Shown here: positions 5,580-9,746 of the stretch, piece by piece
How positions within the stretch are numbered: position 1 is the stretch's first letter
Layout of the letters: the number at the start of each line of letters is the position of its first letter
Origin: Oscillospiraceae bacterium
Lineage (GTDB): Bacteria > Bacillota > Clostridia > UBA1381
NCBI GenBank assembly: GCA_015068545.1
Contig: SVKH01000054.1
Span: 1-9,746, forward strand
Length of the DNA stretch: 9,746 bases
Reading direction: 5' to 3'
Made by a program: the position numbers and the translations under genes
Notes under the pieces: model-generated
Seen by the model: the letters and a program-made list of their open reading frames with translations, nothing else
Database searches by the model: none
What the model was told of the DNA's origin: nothing

Positions 5580-5762
5580 ATGGCAGTACCTAAGGGTAAA
5601 GTATCTAAATCAAGAAGAGATAAAAGAAGAGCTAACTGGAAGCTTGAAGTTCCTGGTATCGTGGAATGCCCACAGTGCCATGAATTTAAATTGCCTCATA
5701 AGGTTTGTAAGGCTTGCGGCTATTACAAAGGTAAAGAGGTTATTAAAGTTTCAGATAACTAA
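5580..5762 (+). CDS. rpmF: 50S ribosomal protein L32
   Basis: This is a small structural protein of the large subunit. The 60 residues match the family: MAVPKGKVSKSRRDKRRANW at the N-terminus, then a zinc ribbon with CPQC (30-33) and CKAC (43-46), and GYYKGKEVIKV near the end. The four-cysteine zinc-binding form is intact. AGGAGG (5564-5569) overlaps the yceD stop codon and lies 10 bases before the ATG, so the two genes are closely coupled. A strong terminator follows 4 bases after the stop, making rpmF the last gene of the rplJ-rplL-yceD-rpmF transcript. Confidence 0.96.
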   Translation: MAVPKGKVSKSRRDKRRANWKLEVPGIVECPQCHEFKLPHKVCKACGYYKGKEVIKVSDN

Positions 5763-5766
5763 TTTA

Positions 5767-5800
5767 AATAAAAAGGTCCTTTTGAGGACCTTTTTATTTT
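5767..5800 (+). terminator. Intrinsic terminator after rpmF
   Basis: A perfect 13-bp stem, AATAAAAAGGTCC (5767-5779) with GGACCTTTTTATT (5786-5798), has a TTTTGA loop. The T-rich right arm (TTTTTATTTT) serves as the release tract. It ends the ribosomal transcript. Confidence 0.9.
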
Positions 5801-5835
5801 GTGCATTTTTTTACGATAAGTTATAGAGTACAGTA

Positions 5836-5864
5836 TTGAAATTAGGAAAGAAATGTGATATAAT
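5836..5864 (+). promoter_or_regulatory. purC promoter
   Basis: TTGAAA (5836-5841) and a perfect TATAAT (5859-5864) are 17 bases apart, with TG one base before the -10 (extended -10). The start is predicted near 5871, leaving a leader of about 60 bases. A small palindrome TAAAC-TAC-GTTTA (5880-5892) lies about 10 bases into the transcript. I see no purine riboswitch there. Confidence 0.8.
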
Positions 5865-5931
5865 GACTTTGTTGTGAATTAAACTACGTTTAGATTTACA
5901 TTTTTATATAATAAATTAGGAGGGTTCTACT

Positions 5932-6615
5932 ATGAAATTGGTTTACGAAGGAAAAACAAAAGACGTTTACAGTCTTGAAAATGGAAACGTGATGCTTAAG
6001 TTTAAGGATGACTGTACAGGTAAAGATGGAGTTTTTGATCCTGGTGAAAATTCAGTTGGGCTTAAAATTGAAGGTATCGGCAAAGCTAACCTTAGAACAT
6101 CTGTTTACTATTTTGACTTACTAAAAAAAGCTGGCATCAAGACTCACTACGTTAGTGCTGACGTTGAAGAAGCAACAATGGAAGTTCTTCCTGGTAAGGT
6201 ATTCGGACACGGACTTGAAGTTATTTGCAGACTTGTAGCAACAGGTAGCTTTATTCGTAGATATGGAGAATACATAGAAGACGGAACACCTCTTGAAGGC
6301 GGATATGTAGAATGCACATTTAAGAATGACGAAAAGGGAGATCCGCTTGTAACTAGCGAAGGTTTGGCAGCTCTTGGTGTTATGAGTGAAGAAATGTTTG
6401 CAAGCATGAAGGAACAGACTCTTAAAATTACAAAAATTGTAGCTGATGACCTTAAGACAATTGGTCTTGATTTGTGGGATATTAAGTTCGAATTTGGTTA
6501 CAACAATGACGAAGTTATTCTTATAGACGAAATTGCATCTGGTAATATGCGTGTATATAAGGATGGCAATATAGTTGATCCTGTTGAGCTTACAAAGCTT
6601 ATTCTAAATAGATAA
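5932..6615 (+). CDS. purC: Phosphoribosylaminoimidazole-succinocarboxamide synthase (SAICAR synthetase)
   Basis: PurC joins aspartate to CAIR with ATP to make SAICAR in purine synthesis. The 227 residues are close to the usual length. The N-terminal LVYEGKTKDVY (3-13) is the nucleotide-binding start. EVICRLVATGSFIRRYG (96-112) and LWDIKFEFG (181-189) match the two family signatures, and GDPLVTSEG (136-144) the conserved DPL motif. Two parts differ from the E. coli type: FKDDCTGKDGVFDPGENSVG (24-43) replaces the usual YKDDATAFNGEKK region, and IDEIASGNMRVYKDG (198-212) replaces the usual DEIxTPDxxR. I recall this form from other Clostridia. AGGAGG (5918-5923) lies 8 bases before the ATG. The gene is alone, with its own promoter and terminator and no other pur gene nearby. 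Confidence 0.94.
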   Translation: MKLVYEGKTKDVYSLENGNVMLKFKDDCTGKDGVFDPGENSVGLKIEGIGKANLRTSVYYFDLLKKAGIKTHYVSADVEEATMEVLPGKVFGHGLEVICRLVATGSFIRRYGEYIEDGTPLEGGYVECTFKNDEKGDPLVTSEGLAALGVMSEEMFASMKEQTLKITKIVADDLKTIGLDLWDIKFEFGYNNDEVILIDEIASGNMRVYKDGNIVDPVELTKLILNR

Positions 6616-6630
6616 CACAAAGTTATCGAC

Positions 6631-6671
6631 TACTGATATTAAAAGTTGAAATCAATTATATTGTATCAGTA
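6631..6671 (+). repeat. Inverted repeat between purC and the SulP gene
   Basis: TACTGATA (6631-6638) and TATCAGTA (6664-6671) are perfect inverted copies separated by 25 bases, with a nested TTGA-AA-TCAA (6646-6655). The right arm overlaps a possible weak promoter (TTGAAA 6646-6651, TATTAA 6670-6675, 18-base gap). It may be an operator or an RNA hairpin for the SulP operon. Its role is inference. Confidence 0.35.
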
Positions 6672-6694
6672 TTAAGGGAATTTTAGTACACAAT

Positions 6695-6721
6695 AAAAAC
6701 AGCCTGTAATGGCTGTTTTTT
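6695..6721 (+). terminator. Intrinsic terminator between purC and the SulP gene
   Basis: AAAAACAGCC (6695-6704) pairs with GGCTGTTTTT (6711-6720) around TGTAAT, ending in six T. It is the natural end of purC transcription, but it lies only 22 bases before the SulP start codon. No promoter fits between it and that gene, so SulP expression must pass through it. Confidence 0.85.
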
Positions 6722-6743
6722 GATGAAATAGAGGTAGTATATT

Positions 6744-8396
6744 ATGAAACTTTCTTATTTAAAGCCGAAACTGTTTTCCGTTATCAAAACATATACCAAA
6801 GAGCAAGCTATAAATGATGTAGTAGCAGGTATTATTGTTGCAATCATTGCGCTTCCTTTGTCTATTGCACTAGCTCTTGCTTCAGGTGTAGAGCCTGCTT
6901 GCGGAGTATATACAGCGATAGCGGCAGGATTTTTTGTATCATTTTTAGGCGGAAGCAGGGTGCAAATCGCAGGTCCAACCGCTGCATTTGCAACAATAGT
7001 TGCAGGAGTGGTGGCATCTCAGGGAATGGATGGACTGTTCCTTGCTACAATAATGGCTGGTATTATGTTGATTCTGATGGGTGTATTTCGCTTAGGATCT
7101 TTGATAAAGTTTATTCCGTATACAATAACCACAGGGTTTACAGCAGGTATAGCTGTTACTATCCTGATTGGACAAATAAAAGACTTTTTTGGACTTACAT
7201 ATCAAAGCGGAGTAAAACCAATAGAAACACTGGAAAAAATTGAGGCTAATATCGGGGCTATCTCAACTTTTCAATGGGAAGCATTATTGGTTGGAGCAAT
7301 ATGTCTTGCAATCTTGATTATATACCCGAAATTTGAGAAGAAAGTCCCTGCATCTTTAATAGCTGTTATTGTAGGTGCTGTTATGGTTAAATTTATTCCG
7401 GGACTTGATGACGGTGTTTACACAATTGGTGAACTATATACAATTCCTGCAGGACTTCCAAAAGTTGATTTTTCTGCTATGGACTTTAGTCTTACTAAAA
7501 TTATGGCAGTTTTCCCTGATGCCTTTACTATCGCTATTTTGGCAGCGATAGAGTCTCTTTTATCTTGTGTTGTTGCTGACAGCATGGTAAATTCCAAACA
7601 CAATTCAAACGCAGAACTTGTAGCGCAGGGAGTAGGCAACATTGCATCAGTGCTATTTGGCGGAATTCCGGCAACAGGTGCAATTGCACGTACTGCTGCA
7701 AATGCAAAAAACGGTGGAAGAACACCTGTTTCCGGTATGGTTCACTCTATTACTCTGCTTTTGGTTCTTTTGTTTTTGATGCCGTATGCAGGTCTAATAC
7801 CAATGCCTGCAATAGCCGCTATACTGTTTATGGTCGCTTATAATATGAGTGAGTGGAAAAAGTTTGTTTCAGTTGTAAAAACAGCACCAAAAAGTGACAC
7901 TATTGTACTAGTAATAACGTTCTTGCTTACAGTTATATTTGACTTAGTTATTGCTATTGAAGTTGGAATGATACTTGCTGCAATGCTATTTATGAAGAGA
8001 ATGAGTGAAGAAACTGAAGTTACAGGATGGAAATACCCTGAGAACGATGTAGACAGCATAGATCTTAAATTTGTGCCTAAAAATGTTCGTGTATACGAAG
8101 TCACAGGTCCATTGTTCTTTGGCGTAGCAGATAAAATTCTTGATATTAAATTAAAAGATTATACAAGATGTCTTGTTATAAGAATGAGAGGTGTCTCAGC
8201 TTTGGATGCAACAGCAATGAGCTCTCTAATGATGTTATACAAAAAATGCAAAGATTCAAACGTAGAATTAGTCCTATCTCATGTAAACACTCAACCTATG
8301 GAAGTTATAAAAAAATCAGGACTTTATGATACATTGGGAGCTGACCATTTTCATGAGCATATTGATGATGCACTTTCCTTTGCATCGAAGTTTTAA
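6744..8396 (+). CDS. SulP family anion transporter with C-terminal STAS domain
   Basis: SulP (SLC26-like) proteins move inorganic anions such as sulfate or bicarbonate, or C4-dicarboxylates, across the cytoplasmic membrane; the substrate cannot be read from the sequence. The 550 residues are typical. The membrane domain (about 1-425) has many hydrophobic helices and family landmarks: VVAGIIVAIIALPLSIALALA (split as 26-36 and 37-46), VQIAGPTAAFATIVAG (73-88), the conserved FIPYTITTGFTAGIA (123-137) and GGIPATGAIARTAAN (306-320). The STAS domain covers about 441-550, with VIRMRGVSALDATAMSSL (478-495), the loop related to the anti-sigma-factor antagonist fold. GAGG (6731-6734) lies 9 bases before the ATG. 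The EamA gene follows after 12 bases, so the two are probably co-transcribed. Confidence 0.93.
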   Translation: MKLSYLKPKLFSVIKTYTKEQAINDVVAGIIVAIIALPLSIALALASGVEPACGVYTAIAAGFFVSFLGGSRVQIAGPTAAFATIVAGVVASQGMDGLFLATIMAGIMLILMGVFRLGSLIKFIPYTITTGFTAGIAVTILIGQIKDFFGLTYQSGVKPIETLEKIEANIGAISTFQWEALLVGAICLAILIIYPKFEKKVPASLIAVIVGAVMVKFIPGLDDGVYTIGELYTIPAGLPKVDFSAMDFSLTKIMAVFPDAFTIAILAAIESLLSCVVADSMVNSKHNSNAELVAQGVGNIASVLFGGIPATGAIARTAANAKNGGRTPVSGMVHSITLLLVLLFLMPYAGLIPMPAIAAILFMVAYNMSEWKKFVSVVKTAPKSDTIVLVITFLLTVIFDLVIAIEVGMILAAMLFMKRMSEETEVTGWKYPENDVDSIDLKFVPKNVRVYEVTGPLFFGVADKILDIKLKDYTRCLVIRMRGVSALDATAMSSLMMLYKKCKDSNVELVLSHVNTQPMEVIKKSGLYDTLGADHFHEHIDDALSFASKF

Positions 8397-8408
8397 TGGG
8401 AGGTTCTA

Positions 8409-9329
8409 ATGGAAAACAAAATATATTCAAAAGGAATATTTGTATTTTTTGCTGCTATGTTATGTTGTGCATTATGGGGGAGTGCAACACCTTTTATTAA
8501 GATTGGATATGAATTGATGTTGCCTGAAAAGGATGTGGCTTCAACTATTCTTTTTGCAGGAATAAGATTCTTTTTGGCAGGTTTGCTTACTGTTCTGATT
8601 TATAGTATGGCAGCTAGAAAATTTCTATATCCTCAAAAAGAGAATATAGGTAAAATAGCGATAATTTCTGTATTTCAGACAATAATCCAGTACATATTTT
8701 TCTACATAGGTCTTGCTAATACAACCGGTGTAAAGGGAACAGTAATAAGCGGTTCAAACTCATTTTTTTCAATTCTAATTGCAAGTCTTGTATTCCGTCA
8801 AGAAAAACTTTCCGTTAGAAAAGTCATAGCATGTGTATTGGGATTTGCAGGAATTGTAGCCGTCAACCTAAAAGGACTTGACCTTAATATGAATTTAACC
8901 GGTGATGGTTTTGTTCTATTTTCCACAATAGCGTATGCTGTATCCTCGGTACTTATGAAAAAGTATTCCAAAGATGAAAATCCTGTCATCATAAGTGGAT
9001 ATCAATTCATATTAGGAGGATTAGTTATGATTATCCTTGGGCTTGCACTTGGCGGCTCAGTTAAAGTAGAATCTATAAAGGCAATAGGCGTGTTGGTGTA
9101 TTTGGCACTATTGTCGGCTGTTGCATATTCTTTATGGGGAATGCTTTTAAAACATAACCCTGTGTCCAAGATCACCATCTACACATTTATGATTCCTGTC
9201 TTTGGCGTTCTTCTTTCATGGATTATGTTAAGTGAACAAAGCGGAGTATCTTTAGTTAACCTAGTAATTGCACTTGTTCTTATAGCATTAGGAATAGGCG
9301 TACTTAACTATGTACCAAAGAAACAATAA
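8409..9329 (+). CDS. EamA/DMT family transporter
   Basis: Drug/metabolite transporter proteins with two EamA repeats export or exchange amino acids, nucleotide-type metabolites or other small molecules; the substrate here is unknown. The 306 residues show about ten hydrophobic segments in two halves. The first repeat spans about 11-145, with ALWGSATPFIKIG (21-33) and a closing GFAGIVAVNLKG. The second spans about 165-302, with IAYAVSSVLMKKYS and a closing LIALGIGVLNY. GGGAGG (8398-8403) lies 5 bases before the ATG and 1 base after the upstream stop codon. It shares a transcript with the SulP gene and is followed by a bidirectional terminator. Co-occurrence with SulP does not by itself reveal a shared substrate. 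Confidence 0.9.
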   Translation: MENKIYSKGIFVFFAAMLCCALWGSATPFIKIGYELMLPEKDVASTILFAGIRFFLAGLLTVLIYSMAARKFLYPQKENIGKIAIISVFQTIIQYIFFYIGLANTTGVKGTVISGSNSFFSILIASLVFRQEKLSVRKVIACVLGFAGIVAVNLKGLDLNMNLTGDGFVLFSTIAYAVSSVLMKKYSKDENPVIISGYQFILGGLVMIILGLALGGSVKVESIKAIGVLVYLALLSAVAYSLWGMLLKHNPVSKITIYTFMIPVFGVLLSWIMLSEQSGVSLVNLVIALVLIALGIGVLNYVPKKQ

Positions 9330-9342
9330 TATATAAAATCCC

Positions 9343-9383
9343 ATAAAAATAAACCATAATACAGCATTATGGTTTATTTTTAT
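9343..9383. terminator. Bidirectional terminator between convergent genes
   Basis: A perfect 18-bp stem (arms 9343-9360 and 9366-9383) with loop ACAGC carries A-rich and T-rich flanks on both sides, so it works in both directions. It ends the SulP-EamA transcript and the ABC transporter transcript from the other strand. Its right arm runs into the ABC gene's stop codon by one base. Confidence 0.9.
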
Positions 9384-9746
9384 TATTTAGAATTAGGTTC
9401 ACGCTCGGTAAGTTGTTTTAGCTCGTAGAATTTGCCTTTTTTTGCCATAAGCTCATCATAAGAGCCTGTTTCTACACATCTTCCGTTTTCCATGACAACG
9501 ATACGGTCAGCATTTCGGATTGTAGATAATCTGTGAGCTACAATAAGTGTTGTTCTGCCCTTGGTGAGATGATCTATGGCTTTTTGTACATGGTATTCAG
9601 ATATGTTATCAAGTGCAGAGGTTGCCTCATCAAGAATAAGTATCTTTGGATCTCGAATGAGAGCTCTCGCAATTGATATGCGTTGCTTTTGACCACCGGA
9701 AAGCTTTGCACCATTCTCACCAACAGGGGTGTCAAGCCCTTGTGGT
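9383..9746 (-). CDS. ABC transporter ATP-binding/permease protein, C-terminal part only
   Basis: The reading frame is open from the window edge to a TAA at 9385-9383, giving the last 120 residues. It starts inside the nucleotide-binding domain: PQGLDTPVGENGAKLSGGQKQR contains the ABC signature LSGGQ (split: GLDTPVGENG then AKLSGGQKQR). It is followed by the Walker B and D-loop ILILDEATSALD and the H-loop histidine in VAHRLST, then the usual ending ENGRCVETGSYDELMAKKGKFY. The signature wording and the tail (YELKQL) fit the exporter class of fused membrane/ATPase subunits (MdlB/MsbA-like). Walker A and the membrane domain lie outside the window, so the exact type and substrate cannot be given. 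No sign of decay is visible. Confidence 0.92.
   Translation of the reverse strand, partial: PQGLDTPVGENGAKLSGGQKQRISIARALIRDPKILILDEATSALDNISEYHVQKAIDHLTKGRTTLIVAHRLSTIRNADRIVVMENGRCVETGSYDELMAKKGKFYELKQLTEREPNSK

Noticed and set aside
5569..5826. 85-residue open frame on the plus strand
   Set aside because: It lies in another frame over rpmF and its terminator, has no family resemblance, and rpmF is unmistakable.
1..9746. CRISPR array, tRNA, rRNA, insertion sequence, phage or defence genes
   Set aside because: I looked for regularly spaced repeats, terminal inverted repeats, transposase or integrase motifs and cloverleaf RNAs and saw none. All long reading frames are explained by housekeeping or transport families.

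Overview
The window reads as a chromosomal housekeeping segment from a low-GC Gram-positive bacterium, most likely a member of the Clostridia (perhaps Ruminococcaceae/Oscillospirales). This rests on the AT-rich intergenic sequence, strong AGGAGG ribosome-binding sites, sigma-A type promoters (TTGACA-17-TATACT; TTGACT-17-TACAAT), a 49-residue four-cysteine L33, the clostridial form of PurC, and the rpmG-secE-nusG-rplK-rplA-rplJ-rplL order. Genus-level placement is inference.

Layout. Positions 45-1292 (minus) hold a complete murA. A divergent AT-rich gap carries the rpmG promoter and a structured leader. From 1524 to 5762 (plus) runs the ribosomal/transcription cluster: rpmG (L33), secE, nusG, an L1-binding RNA mimic, rplK (L11), a second L1 mimic, rplA (L1), a strong terminator, a new promoter, an L10 leader with a transcription attenuator, rplJ (L10 with a long acidic tail), rplL (L7/L12), yceD (DUF177) and rpmF (L32), closed by a terminator. 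purC follows alone at 5932-6615 with its own promoter and terminator. Next come a SulP anion transporter with a STAS domain and an EamA/DMT transporter, apparently an operon (6744-9329). A perfect 18-bp bidirectional terminator separates them from the 3' end of an ABC exporter gene on the minus strand (9383 to the window edge).

How the parts work together. The plus-strand cluster makes the L1 and L10/L12 stalks of the large ribosomal subunit, two further L proteins, the essential SecE subunit of the translocon, and NusG, which couples transcription and translation. Control appears to be by autogenous RNA structures: two L1 sites and one L10 attenuator. The most unusual organisational point is that rplL is followed by yceD-rpmF rather than rpoB-rpoC.

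I do not see a defence system, mobile element, CRISPR array, phage gene, tRNA or rRNA, and I do not think this window holds an undescribed multi-gene system. The points worth a second look are RNA-level and organisational: the murA ribosome-binding site separated from its start by a palindrome, the L10-leader helix that excludes the terminator, the acidic L10 tail, and the rplL-yceD-rpmF junction.
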